A stretch of 64,000 bases of DNA. Source: Kangiellaceae bacterium (lineage in GTDB: Bacteria; Pseudomonadota; Gammaproteobacteria; Enterobacterales; Kangiellaceae). A program made the position numbers and the translations under genes. Position 1 is the first letter of the stretch. Each line of letters begins with the position of its first letter. Where the stretch lies: the NCBI GenBank assembly GCA_026196875.1, contig JAPHTP010000112.1, forward strand, positions 1-64,000, in the 5' to 3' direction. Shown in pieces: positions 15,821 to 24,662 of this stretch. The notes below the pieces were generated by a model. The model was not told the DNA's origin. It did no database searches and saw only the letters and a program-made list of their open reading frames with translations.

Positions 15821-16984
15821 CTAACGGCTTAAATAAAGTAGGTGCTTTTCGTGGTCAATTCTAAACTGGAATTTACCAAGAAAGTCCATGCCTAATAGAC
15901 CGTGGACTTTTTCATTACCATCTAGGTTGCTAACAAGAATCAGTGGCTTAAGTAGTGCATAATCGCCTATGTTGATAATTTTAGCTTGAAATATGCGCGC
16001 ACTGGTACGGCCGTTTGCCGTGCTAATTGTTCGATGTCCTATATGTTCGAAGTCCAGGTTTAATTTACGAATGACCAAAAGCGACTTTCTGGAGATTAAA
16101 GTTCGGGAAGCACCGGTATCCAAAATTAAGTTTAAGCTGATCTTATCATTCAACATTGCATTTACTATAAATTGATTTCCTAGTTTTTTGAGTGGAATAC
16201 CGGCTGAATAGTCCCCATTATTTTTTTCCGCATGATCGACATTTTGATGTAGTTGCTCGCGAATACTATCAAGTTCATAATCCAAAGGAATACTATCAAT
16301 TAAATCGTGGGCCATACTGTATTCGCCAGTTAATGAGTAATTCCTAACCAATGACTCAATAGCGGGCAGGAATGCAGGCTGTTTTTCGTTGACTAACAAC
16401 ATAAAGCTATAAAAAAGATCATTACTGATTTTAGGTGAACTTTTGAAATATAATGCGTCAACATAGCCGACAAGCGCCGTAATTTCATTATTGATTACCC
16501 TGAGAGAATCCTCGTCGGCAGCTAAGCGTGCAGCATAAAGTTCCTGCAGAGCGGCGAGAAAATCTTCTTTATAGTACATTTGAGCTTTAGCCAAGATCCG
16601 AAATCTGTGAGTCTGATTAACCTCAAATAAATCGAGGTAAGACTCAAGATCTTCGATGGAAGACCAGTGCTTCATAATGGAAAGTTCGTTGGGGAGTATT
16701 CCTCGAGTTCGAATGAGTTTAACCAATAGTCCGTCGTCTGTTGTAGACGCGATCAACGCATCCGGGCACTCTAATTTATCGTCCTTGGCAGACTTCTCTG
16801 TGGACGAATAGGATTCATTATTAGATTGGGGGAGAATCTGGCCTGTTATTTCATGTCCGGATGAGTCCGCACAAATTTCGGCTAAGTCATCAGCTGAGGG
16901 AGTTAATGGTGCGTGCTTGAAAGACGACTGAACTAACCAGCCGATACTGATCCCTAAAATAAGAATTAAAAGATACTTGAACAC
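15821..16984 (-). CDS. Membrane-anchored retropepsin-like aspartyl protease
   Basis: 387 residues. One N-terminal anchor (about 3-20), a Cys-containing linker (38-95), a helical repeat region (about 105-250) that may be TPR-like, and a C-terminal protease domain. The active site is ILDTGASRT (Asp 289) with the closing GLLGMDFLGKF. A single D-T-G marks a retropepsin-like enzyme that works as a homodimer; this type is found in TIGR02281-like proteins of bacteria. The catalytic part would face the periplasm. It is convergent with the adenylate cyclase (34 bp between) and no partner is evident. Confidence 0.85.
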   Translation of the reverse strand: MFKYLLILILGISIGWLVQSSFKHAPLTPSADDLAEICADSSGHEITGQILPQSNNESYSSTEKSAKDDKLECPDALIASTTDDGLLVKLIRTRGILPNELSIMKHWSSIEDLESYLDLFEVNQTHRFRILAKAQMYYKEDFLAALQELYAARLAADEDSLRVINNEITALVGYVDALYFKSSPKISNDLFYSFMLLVNEKQPAFLPAIESLVRNYSLTGEYSMAHDLIDSIPLDYELDSIREQLHQNVDHAEKNNGDYSAGIPLKKLGNQFIVNAMLNDKISLNLILDTGASRTLISRKSLLVIRKLNLDFEHIGHRTISTANGRTSARIFQAKIINIGDYALLKPLILVSNLDGNEKVHGLLGMDFLGKFQFRIDHEKHLLYLSR

Positions 16985-17199
16985 GTCCTTTATAAAGCAA
17001 ACTTTGCCCTAATGATGCTCAACATACTAACAAGTTGTGTTTAGCTTAGCTACTGCTAACGATATTCGCTAATATCAATGGTCGTCGCATTGCTAGCGAT
17101 AATACCGCGCTCATCCAGTTTTTAGCGTTGACTCACACCTCACTAGACCGGTCGAATTCAATATTTATTACAAAATATCTATCAGCATAAATACTAATA

Positions 17200-17228
17200 G
17201 TGAAGAAAAGCAGAGTCTCGCTTATAAT
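17200..17228 (+). promoter_or_regulatory. Candidate promoter for DUF748 gene
   Basis: A perfect TATAAT (17223-17228) lies 42 bases before the GTG start. A weak -35 (GTGAAG, 17200-17205) is at 17-base spacing. The -35 match is poor. Confidence 0.35.
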
Positions 17229-17270
17229 GGAACGGTTGATATCTCAGTTAGAAGGATAAGAGGATAAGCC

Positions 17271-19697
17271 GTGCTAAATTGGATTAAGGGACATAAACTT
17301 GCCACAGTATTTTTAATTTTTGTGTCGCTCATTGGTACATTAATCGCCAGCAATTCTTATATTGCCATTTGGGGAATTAAACGATTTTTTGAACCCCATG
17401 TTTCCGATATAGCGATAAGTGATCTAACATTGAACCTATGGGACTCAACCCTTGAAATCAAGGGATTCACTGCCCAGCAAGGGGAAGAACGTAGGTTGGT
17501 TTTTTCTCGGATTTGGGTAGATTGGGATACTATGCCGCTCTTGGACTCTCATCTACAAATTAAAGAAATCGAAATCGAAGGTTTTAAGGTTGATGTTGAG
17601 TCGGCAGAATTTTTACCCCTATGGATTGGACCGCTTGAGCTGGCTAAGTTAGCAAGCACCGAACAGCAAAATGTTCCAGTTCAGCCAGTAGAAGATGCTA
17701 AACCATGGAGCATCGAAGTGGGTGCTATCCAGTTTCGAGATCATCAATACTGCCTCAAAGATAATGCCAAAAACTATTCAGATTTAAGTATTCCACTCAA
17801 CCGGTCGAAACAACTTGTTAACATTTGTGTTAGTTTCAACAAGCTGGCGTTGGATACAAGCTTTTCATTAACGGCCGAACAAATACCGAAATTGTCTGGC
17901 GATATTAATTTAGAAAGCCTTGCTCTGAACTCACTTAGCTCTCCCGATGCTGGCAATGCACACACTTTAGTAAGTATTGCGGAACTACAGCTTGAGGATT
18001 TTGATATTGAGAAAGCTGCTCAGTCGATCGACAGTCTTGAGATAAAAAATGCCAAATTCTTATCCAATCAAAAGGACGACTCATTCGCAGATGTCGGCGC
18101 ATCTTTTGAGCACTTAGCATTGGGCCAATTTAAATACCTCGTTGAGCAAGAGTCATTAACCAACCAGAATTTATTGCTAGAAGAACTACAGATTTTTACT
18201 CGGGCGGCCAATAAGAAAGTACACCCGGCTGTTAGCTTCAATGAATTGCAAGTGACTAACAGTGATATTGTAAAAAATGACATTTCTGTCGAGAGTTTGA
18301 AGCTAAACAAACTCAAGTTACTGGAATCTTTGCAGAATGAAGGAAAATATTTAGCCAATAATAAGTTAATAAAATTAGATGGAATCAAAGTTACTCCACA
18401 ACAAATTTTGGTTGATACGGTCGATTGGCAAGGGTTTGTTACCGAGCTGTATGCCGATTCAAATGGAATTAATGTCCAAAAATGGTTTGCTCAAGTAGGT
18501 ACTGAGGCAGATACTGGATCCGAGTCAAAGCAAAATCCAGAAGCAGGTGAAAGTAATCTAAATGAAAGCAATTCAAAAGAAAGTAATGCAAACAAAGATA
18601 AGGTCAATGAAACCGATATTGCTGGTATGCCAATTATTCAGGTGAACAATTTTATGTTTGCTGGAAACTCGACAGTTAGCTTTACAGATGCCAATTTAAC
18701 CGATCCCGTTGAGCACAAACTTTCTGATATCCAAATTGAAATAAAAGATATTAACCTCGGTGGAAAGGAAGCTTCTCCCGCTACTATAGACTATAAGATG
18801 ACCGTGGCTGAAGCTGGACGGTTATCCGGCAAAGGCAATTTTGCTCTACAATCGCAAGGTTTAGATCTTAATCTTGATGGCAAGCTTAAAGCCATCGATA
18901 TGACCGCATTTTCTCAATATGCTGCAAGGTTTATCGGCTATCGAATTGACAGTGGCCAACTGAATATCGACTACGGTGTCAAGCTAGCAAATAATCAAAT
19001 AGATGCTAATTTTAAGACTTTGCTTGAGAAGTTTGAAGTCGGTGATTTGCAAGCCCATGAACAATCTGAGCTTAACGAGGAATTGGGGGTGCCATTGCCA
19101 ATGGCGCTTAACTTGTTGAGGGATTCGGATGATAACATTGAGTTAGAAATGCCGATTGACGGCGATGTAAATTCTCCTGACTTTTCGCTCGCCAGTATTA
19201 TTTCTGCTGTTTCGGTTAAAGCGATAAAAAATGCGGTAATTTACCACTATTCGCCTCTCGGTATGTTTTCGCTAGCATCGGGTGTATTTGATTTGGCAAC
19301 GGCACTGAGGTTTGACCCGATAAAATTTGAAGCGAGTGCGACCCAACTTAACTCCGAGGGAAAAGAACAGCTTGATAAAGTTATTCAATTAATGACGGAA
19401 AAGCCCAAAGTCAAAATGGTTATCTGTGGTATTGCTGTTCAATCAGATATCCAAACTAGGCAGCCATCTGACTTCCAGGCGGACTCGCAAAATAGCTCAC
19501 AAACCAAACAGCAGACAGAGTCTCAAGCAATGTCGAAACAAGAAGTTGCAGAGATTATCGAGTTGGCCAAACAGCGACAATCAAATGTTATCGATTATAT
19601 TTCGGCAAAAAATATCGATAAGAGTCGCCTAGTTGGGTGTAATGTTAAAGTTGATGATGAGCAAGAGTCACAAGCTCGGGTAGAAATTTCTATATAA
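17271..19697 (+). CDS. DUF748 (AsmA-like) envelope protein
   Basis: 808 residues from a GTG preceded by repeats of AAGGATAAGAGGATAA. An N-terminal helix (about 10-33) anchors a long periplasmic region that repeats beta strands and ends in an OmpA-like stretch (FEASATQLNSEGKEQLDKVI, then VICGI). WDTMPLLDSHLQIKEIEIEG and SLASIISAVSVKAIKNA are typical DUF748. Near 415-450 is a low-complexity linker (NLNESNSKESNANKD). Members are AsmA-superfamily proteins; some AsmA-like proteins are implicated in phospholipid transport between membranes. It is flanked by unrelated genes and is probably transcribed alone. Confidence 0.85.
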   Translation: MLNWIKGHKLATVFLIFVSLIGTLIASNSYIAIWGIKRFFEPHVSDIAISDLTLNLWDSTLEIKGFTAQQGEERRLVFSRIWVDWDTMPLLDSHLQIKEIEIEGFKVDVESAEFLPLWIGPLELAKLASTEQQNVPVQPVEDAKPWSIEVGAIQFRDHQYCLKDNAKNYSDLSIPLNRSKQLVNICVSFNKLALDTSFSLTAEQIPKLSGDINLESLALNSLSSPDAGNAHTLVSIAELQLEDFDIEKAAQSIDSLEIKNAKFLSNQKDDSFADVGASFEHLALGQFKYLVEQESLTNQNLLLEELQIFTRAANKKVHPAVSFNELQVTNSDIVKNDISVESLKLNKLKLLESLQNEGKYLANNKLIKLDGIKVTPQQILVDTVDWQGFVTELYADSNGINVQKWFAQVGTEADTGSESKQNPEAGESNLNESNSKESNANKDKVNETDIAGMPIIQVNNFMFAGNSTVSFTDANLTDPVEHKLSDIQIEIKDINLGGKEASPATIDYKMTVAEAGRLSGKGNFALQSQGLDLNLDGKLKAIDMTAFSQYAARFIGYRIDSGQLNIDYGVKLANNQIDANFKTLLEKFEVGDLQAHEQSELNEELGVPLPMALNLLRDSDDNIELEMPIDGDVNSPDFSLASIISAVSVKAIKNAVIYHYSPLGMFSLASGVFDLATALRFDPIKFEASATQLNSEGKEQLDKVIQLMTEKPKVKMVICGIAVQSDIQTRQPSDFQADSQNSSQTKQQTESQAMSKQEVAEIIELAKQRQSNVIDYISAKNIDKSRLVGCNVKVDDEQESQARVEISI

Positions 19698-19740
19698 GGA
19701 AAACAGTAATAACAGGTTATCGCAGTCTATAAAAATTAGA

Positions 19741-19770
19741 TTGAAAACGCTGCTTAGTAAGGTATATAGT
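19741..19770 (+). promoter_or_regulatory. Candidate sigma-70 promoter for aldo/keto reductase gene
   Basis: TTGAAA (19741-19746) is followed at 16 or 18 bases by TATATA (19763-19768) or TATAGT (19765-19770). It lies about 30 bp before the ATG at 19800. Confidence 0.45.
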
Positions 19771-19799
19771 GGCGTGATATATCTGCCTATGAGGTTACT

Positions 19800-20768
19800 A
19801 TGTCAGCTATTAATAAAACTTTTACAAACTCAAATGAACTAGAGCATCAAGGCCTTGAGCGAAGGAGCTTGTTAAAGGCCGCGGTAAGCCTCCCCTTATT
19901 GGCTGGGTTTTCTCCAATTATAAATGCTTTTGAAAAAGGGGCGCTTGTTCGCCGGACCATTCCAACAAGCGGCGAGGCAATACCCGCCGTTGGCATGGGA
20001 TCTTATCAGACTTTTAATGTGGCAGCGGATAATCAGGCAAAGCAAAACTTAGTTAAAGTTTTGAAAACTTTTTTTGCGGCTAACGGAACATTGATCGATT
20101 CATCTCCAATGTATGGGCGTTCAGAGGCTGTAATTGGTGAGTTAATCAATCAATTGGAGCCCAAACCCAACTATTTTGCAGCAAGCAAGGTATGGACTTA
20201 CGGCGAGCAAGCCGGTAAAAACGCCATCAAAGAGACGACGCGCCGTATGGGGGTCGGCAAGATGGATCTTATGCAGGTGCATAATCTCCGAGATTGGCAA
20301 GTTCAACTACCTACCCTTCAGCAGATGAAAAAAGAGGGAACGCTTCGTTATACTGGAATTACGACTTCTTTCCTGGGGCAGTATGATGATTTTGAAGAGG
20401 TAATGAAATCTCAACAGTTAGACTTTGTTCAACTTAACTATAATATCAAAGTGCGCGAAGCTGAGAAGCGACTGCTACCACTTGCTCAAGATAAAGGCAT
20501 GGCCGTAATCGTCAATATGCCTTATGAAAAAGGTCGTTTATTTAAAGTGGTCAAAGGGAAGCAACTTCCGGAGTGGACTAAGGAGTTTGACTGCCAAAGT
20601 TGGGGGCAATTTTTTCTTAAGTTTATTATTTCGCACCCGGCTGTCACTTGTGCTATTCCTGCAACATCTAAAGTTCATCATATGAAAGATAACATGGCGG
20701 CTATGACTGGCCGCTTACCAGACGCCAAGATGCGCCAGAAAATGCTCAATTATTTTGAGAGCCTTTAG
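19800..20768 (+). CDS. Tat-exported aldo/keto reductase
   Basis: 322 residues beginning with a twin-arginine signal (LERRSLLKAAVSLPLLAGF). The mature part is an aldo/keto reductase barrel. The catalytic set is present: Asp and Tyr in LIDSSPMYGRSE, Lys in FAASKVW, His in MQVHNL. Family members use NADPH to reduce aldehydes or ketones; a periplasmic location for such an enzyme is unusual since NADPH is cytoplasmic, but Tat substrates fold with cofactor before export. Bacterial secreted members of this group exist. The DUF2059 gene follows 27 bp downstream and could be cotranscribed. Confidence 0.88.
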   Translation: MSAINKTFTNSNELEHQGLERRSLLKAAVSLPLLAGFSPIINAFEKGALVRRTIPTSGEAIPAVGMGSYQTFNVAADNQAKQNLVKVLKTFFAANGTLIDSSPMYGRSEAVIGELINQLEPKPNYFAASKVWTYGEQAGKNAIKETTRRMGVGKMDLMQVHNLRDWQVQLPTLQQMKKEGTLRYTGITTSFLGQYDDFEEVMKSQQLDFVQLNYNIKVREAEKRLLPLAQDKGMAVIVNMPYEKGRLFKVVKGKQLPEWTKEFDCQSWGQFFLKFIISHPAVTCAIPATSKVHHMKDNMAAMTGRLPDAKMRQKMLNYFESL

Positions 20769-20795
20769 TTTCAATTTTTACAATAGGAAATCAAC

Positions 20796-21254
20796 ATGAA
20801 GTTTATTCAGATTGCGTTTATCGCAATTGCTTTGTCTTTTTCAACGCATGCCAGTGCAGAGCCTGCCAAAGCGGAAACCATTCAGAAAATTTTAGAAGCT
20901 AGTGATGCAACCAAAATGGCTTCTATGGTCCTAGATCAAATGATTCCACTATTGAAACGTCAGTTGAGTGGCGCTCCCGAGGATTTCTGGTTGCAGGTTC
21001 GTCAAGAATTCGGTGGTAAAGAATTGATGGAGATGATTATCCCGGTGTATCAAAAACACCTGCAGGAGTCAGACGCGCAAGAGATCTATAAGTTTTATAT
21101 GACACCAGCTGGGCAACGGCTAATTAAGGCGCAGCCTATAATCGTACAGGAAACAATGATGCTGGGTCAGCAATGGGGCCAGCAGATAGCTCAAAAAATT
21201 ATCGCAAGACATAAAGCTATGCAAGAGGAGCTTGCGAAGAAAAAGAAATCTTAA
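20796..21254 (+). CDS. DUF2059 secreted protein
   Basis: 152 residues with a signal peptide cleaved near ASA-EPA. The rest is helical and matches DUF2059: ILEASDATKMASMVLDQMI near the start, then VYQKHLQESDAQEIYKFYMTPAGQRLIKAQP (family core), and a lysine-rich C-terminus (EELAKKKKS). The function of the family is unknown. The gene is closely behind the aldo/keto reductase, and the ribosome site is TAGGAAA. Confidence 0.88.
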   Translation: MKFIQIAFIAIALSFSTHASAEPAKAETIQKILEASDATKMASMVLDQMIPLLKRQLSGAPEDFWLQVRQEFGGKELMEMIIPVYQKHLQESDAQEIYKFYMTPAGQRLIKAQPIIVQETMMLGQQWGQQIAQKIIARHKAMQEELAKKKKS

Positions 21255-21311
21255 TGGGTTGTTTGAAGTATCTAGCCAACCAATAAGAACTTTCATTTGA
21301 AAGGGGACTCC

Positions 21312-21920
21312 ATGGATTATCATATTGAATATCCAGATTTGGCCAATGCCTTATATCTAGCTTTGATTGAAGACGCTTTTTACACAACGCTCGAGGCAAG
21401 CGTGAGTGAAGACAAGGAAGTCGCAAAACAAGCCATGTTAGCCTATATGGATTACTCTATTTTAGAGTCGCAAAGGTTTGGCGAATGTTTTATTCCGAAT
21501 GAGCAGCATTATGGAGTCTCTATATGGTCAAAACCGTTGTCTAATGAGGATCAAAATTTGACTGCGGAATTGAAAAAGCAATTTATTAGTAAAAACATGG
21601 GGAACAAGACATATCAAACCTATCGAGCTATTGGCGATTTTATGTCGGTAAAATCTTCTGCTCTGATAGCGCCAGACAGTTGGTATCTTTCCATTATCGG
21701 GATATTGCCTGAATTTCAGGGGCAGGGGCTAGGACCTGGTTTAGTCGAGTCGGTTTTGGAAAAAACTGATCAATTAGGTGTAGCAACTTACTTAGAAACC
21801 TTTACGCCACGGAATAAGACTTTTTATTTTAGGTTGGGTTATCAAGTCATTGATAGCTTTATTGAGCCGGTAACAGAAGCCGAATATTGGCTGATGAGCC
21901 GTGAAGCCAAAGCAATCTAA
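21312..21920 (+). CDS. GNAT N-acetyltransferase
   Basis: The start is ATG 21312, preceded by AAAGGGGA at 5-base spacing; the frame extends to a TTG at 21297 but without a better site. The 202-residue protein has an N-terminal extension (about 1-110) and a C-terminal GNAT core: SIIGILPEFQGQGLGPGLVESVL is the acetyl-CoA loop, then YLETFTPRNKTFYFRLGY for the last strand and helix. It resembles the single-domain GNATs with a DUF-type extension. The acceptor is unknown. Confidence 0.85.
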   Translation: MDYHIEYPDLANALYLALIEDAFYTTLEASVSEDKEVAKQAMLAYMDYSILESQRFGECFIPNEQHYGVSIWSKPLSNEDQNLTAELKKQFISKNMGNKTYQTYRAIGDFMSVKSSALIAPDSWYLSIIGILPEFQGQGLGPGLVESVLEKTDQLGVATYLETFTPRNKTFYFRLGYQVIDSFIEPVTEAEYWLMSREAKAI

Positions 21921-21952
21921 CCGAAATCCCAAAGTTCAATAAAATTATCTAG

Positions 21953-22411
21953 ATGCAATCGATAAAATCATCAAAAGAATCTCATGATTCAATCTTAAAA
22001 GTTCTCAATGGCTTTTTTGGAGTATTTGATAATCGCGCTGAACGTGAACCTAACTGGGAGTTATTGCGCAAGTTATGTACTAGCGGCGTAAGGATCGTTA
22101 AGTGTGAGTCTGAGCATGAACAGGTTGATGATTTGGATGGATTTATTAGACCGAGAATAGAGGTTTTAAGCTCGGGCGAACTAACTGATTTTTACGAGAC
22201 TATGGTTGACGCTAAAATTCACAGTTTCGGGCGTATTGCGCATGCGTTTATAACCTATAAAAAACAAGGAATTTACCAAGGCAAGCCATTGCTAGGATAT
22301 GGTAAAAAATCCATCCAACTACTTAACATGGCCGGTAGTTGGAAAATCCATTCCATCACTTGGTTTGACGAAACCGACTCTTGTTTAATTGACGATGAAC
22401 TTAAAAGTTAA
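21953..22411 (+). CDS. SnoaL/NTF2-like protein
   Basis: 152 residues, cytoplasmic. It fits an NTF2-like cone fold: an opening helix (SILKVLNGFFGVFDNR), a central LCTSGVRIVKCESE strand, FGRIAHAFITYKKQGIYQG, and a final SIQLLNMAGSWKIHSITWFDE. Such proteins are ligand-binding or small isomerase-like enzymes. The start ATG at 21953 has no strong ribosome site. Located 32 bp after the GNAT gene and possibly cotranscribed with it. Confidence 0.8.
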   Translation: MQSIKSSKESHDSILKVLNGFFGVFDNRAEREPNWELLRKLCTSGVRIVKCESEHEQVDDLDGFIRPRIEVLSSGELTDFYETMVDAKIHSFGRIAHAFITYKKQGIYQGKPLLGYGKKSIQLLNMAGSWKIHSITWFDETDSCLIDDELKS

Positions 22412-22814
22412 GACTTTCGACACGGCAGGCAGAGAATTTTAAGGCGAGTTGATGTGAGATATTTCTGCAAGTTTTTGTGCGACTTTACCCCAATCACAAC
22501 TTATTTCCGCTCGCCAATTCAAGTCAAAAAATATTTAGTGAACCAATTATTTTTTTGTGTAAAAAAATAACTCGCAGATAAGTCAATAAGTTAGCCCGGC
22601 TGAATTAACCTGGCGCCTAAAATTTGACGAGTTGCTTTCCGTCTAATAACTCAAATTCACAGTAAAAATCGCAGATTATAGATGTTCGATGAAATGTGAA
22701 CTGGTTGTTGCGAACTCAATTTTGCCTTCTATACTCAGGGCTATTCTTGATGCTCGAATGTATCCCAATAAGGGGATATTTCTAGCCTCGTTATTTTTAT
22801 TCTGAGGTTTAGTT
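22412..22814. other. Intergenic region with candidate promoter
   Basis: This 403-bp gap has no convincing gene. Near 22550-22570 is an AT-rich stretch. A candidate promoter is TTGCGA (22708-22713) with TATACT (22730-22735) at 16-base spacing, 80 bp before the ATG at 22815. Confidence 0.4.
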
Positions 22815-24038
22815 ATGAGTTTACAGCCCACTAACGTACTCCTAAAGGGATTTGATAGTCGTAGTGTTTTCGCTTTTGATGATTTCTTTTTGTGCGAATG
22901 CGACGCAGATTTTCGAACCTGCGAACGACTGGAAGACGCTTCCATTGTGATTGTTGACGTTGATGTTTGTTCGTCGCATAAAGAAATCCAACGCATTCAA
23001 AATACGCGGCCTGAAGTTGGAATACTTGCGTTAAGTTTATTGCAAGATAACCACCGAGAACGCCATAACAGCCTGTTGCAGTATCTTAAGAAGCCTCTCA
23101 ATCTTGAGTCATTTCAGTCCACGCTTTGTAGCATGAAAAAAGTCATCCTCAATCAAAGAATTGAAAAGCAAAGGGCATTATTAAAAGATATCGATAAAAC
23201 TCAGGTGCAAGGTTCAGGTATTACAGTAGCAGTGAGCAATTCCACATCAAAAGAACGAAAAACTACCTATCGTTCCAATCCAAATATCGATGTTGAAGCC
23301 GCCAAATTCGTAGGTAAAAATTCTGATGTGGACGTTAACAATCCGCAAGCGCTATTACGTGTAATTTACGCTCCTAAGAATCGATTCCAAGGTGCTCTTG
23401 ATAAAGCGGTTAAACGGGCAAGAAAATATCATAAGCCAGTCGAGATGGTTTGCTTAAATACCGGCGTTATTATCGATCTGGAAAAAAATGCCGCTTTCAC
23501 TGCTGTCGGCGATAGTGTTCTTAAACCCTTGTGCTTAATGAATGTTGAGCGGGCTGATTCGATACGCAAAATTAAGAAAAATTACACTGGAGAAAGAATA
23601 CTTGCCTTGGCAAGGAAGCCGGGTGAAGGCCTTATCAAGTGGAGTCTAGAAGCTTTTGTCTGGAAGATTGCGCTTTGGTCTTCACGAGGCTGTATTCCAA
23701 AAGAAACGGACTTGGGGAGACCGGTCTATTTATCAGAGTGGCCGAATTTTACTAAGCTAGTATGCTTTCCTCACGCAATGAGGATTGCATCCTTGTTAAT
23801 TGAAAAGCCAACCAGATTGCAAGATGTTGCTGAGCAGTTACGCATACCGCAACGATACGTATTTGGTTTTTTTAGCGCCGCAAAAGCATTAGAAATTTCC
23901 GATGTCAGCGAACGAAGGGCAGATCATTTATTCGAGCCCAAATATCGAAATAGCTCATCAGACAAACGCCATTTTTTATCTGAGTTTATCAATTATCTTG
24001 GCGCAAAAACGCATCAAGAAGAGAAGAAAAGAGCCTAA
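22815..24038 (+). CDS. Receiver-like and winged-helix-like protein of unknown function
   Basis: 407 residues, not recognised as a named family. The first 115 resemble a response-regulator receiver: VIVDVDVCSS where a receiver has its acceptor strand, GILALSLLQ, and LKKPLNLESF where the Lys-Pro motif falls. It opens with LLKGFDSRSVFAFDDFF instead of a normal D-D-x motif. The middle (about 180-330) is an unknown domain; the C-terminus (RLQDVAEQLRIPQRYVFGFF) looks like a winged helix. Phosphorylation is doubtful. It lies 15 bp before the pseudo-GTPase gene, with which it appears to form an operon. The pair may be regulatory. Confidence 0.65.
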   Translation: MSLQPTNVLLKGFDSRSVFAFDDFFLCECDADFRTCERLEDASIVIVDVDVCSSHKEIQRIQNTRPEVGILALSLLQDNHRERHNSLLQYLKKPLNLESFQSTLCSMKKVILNQRIEKQRALLKDIDKTQVQGSGITVAVSNSTSKERKTTYRSNPNIDVEAAKFVGKNSDVDVNNPQALLRVIYAPKNRFQGALDKAVKRARKYHKPVEMVCLNTGVIIDLEKNAAFTAVGDSVLKPLCLMNVERADSIRKIKKNYTGERILALARKPGEGLIKWSLEAFVWKIALWSSRGCIPKETDLGRPVYLSEWPNFTKLVCFPHAMRIASLLIEKPTRLQDVAEQLRIPQRYVFGFFSAAKALEISDVSERRADHLFEPKYRNSSSDKRHFLSEFINYLGAKTHQEEKKRA

Positions 24039-24053
24039 TTAGGGAGGTTACTT

Positions 24054-24563
24054 ATGAGTGTTTCGTCAATGAAAGTGTCACGTATAATTTTTGTTGGTGA
24101 CCAAAATATTGGGGTCAATCAAGCTATCGTTAACCTAACCGGTAATCATCAAGATACAAATGGTATTTATCAATTCAGTTCAGTTGAATTGGATTCAGAT
24201 AATAGTGTCCAAATAATTGGTTTTGATCAATTAGAAAAACTTCAAAGTATGAGCAGCAAGTTAATTAATTCTGCGTTGGGTGTCGTGGTGATGGTAGATA
24301 AAAGCCAACCTGACTCAATCAGTAAAATGCTTCAACAAATTAAGGTATGTCAGCCACTTATAGAGCAGTCGGCTTTAGCCATCGGGGTGGTTCAAACTCA
24401 GCCAGAAAGCTACTTTGGGCTAAAGCAATACAATCAAAAGTTAAGAGAAATTCAACAACCAGCACCTGTGTTTGAAGTAGATGTCGAGCAAGAAAATGAT
24501 ATATCGATGTTACTTAAGGCAATGCTACTGACAATTGACTTCAATTTGGAAAATTGTGCCTAG
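24054..24563 (+). CDS. Degenerate small-GTPase-like protein
   Basis: 169 residues. The beginning follows a small-GTPase fold: RIIFVGDQNIGVNQAI matches the P-loop shape GDxxVGKTS, but Lys and Ser/Thr of Walker A are replaced by Val and Asn. The G3 DxxG region is IIGFDQLEKL and the G4 NKxD region is VVQTQPES, so all the nucleotide contacts look lost. The closest living kin would be MglA/Arf-like bacterial GTPases. A strong ribosome site (AGGGAGGT) precedes the ATG, and it is 15 bp after the receiver-like gene. Likely a binding partner for that protein rather than an enzyme. Confidence 0.7.
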   Translation: MSVSSMKVSRIIFVGDQNIGVNQAIVNLTGNHQDTNGIYQFSSVELDSDNSVQIIGFDQLEKLQSMSSKLINSALGVVVMVDKSQPDSISKMLQQIKVCQPLIEQSALAIGVVQTQPESYFGLKQYNQKLREIQQPAPVFEVDVEQENDISMLLKAMLLTIDFNLENCA

Positions 24564-24662
24564 AGTTTATCAATAAAACTTGAAGTTAAGATTTAAAAGC
24601 TGCGAGTAATGGGCGCTTAGGCTATATTAGGGCATAGATTTTCTGATATAGATTTAGATCCA

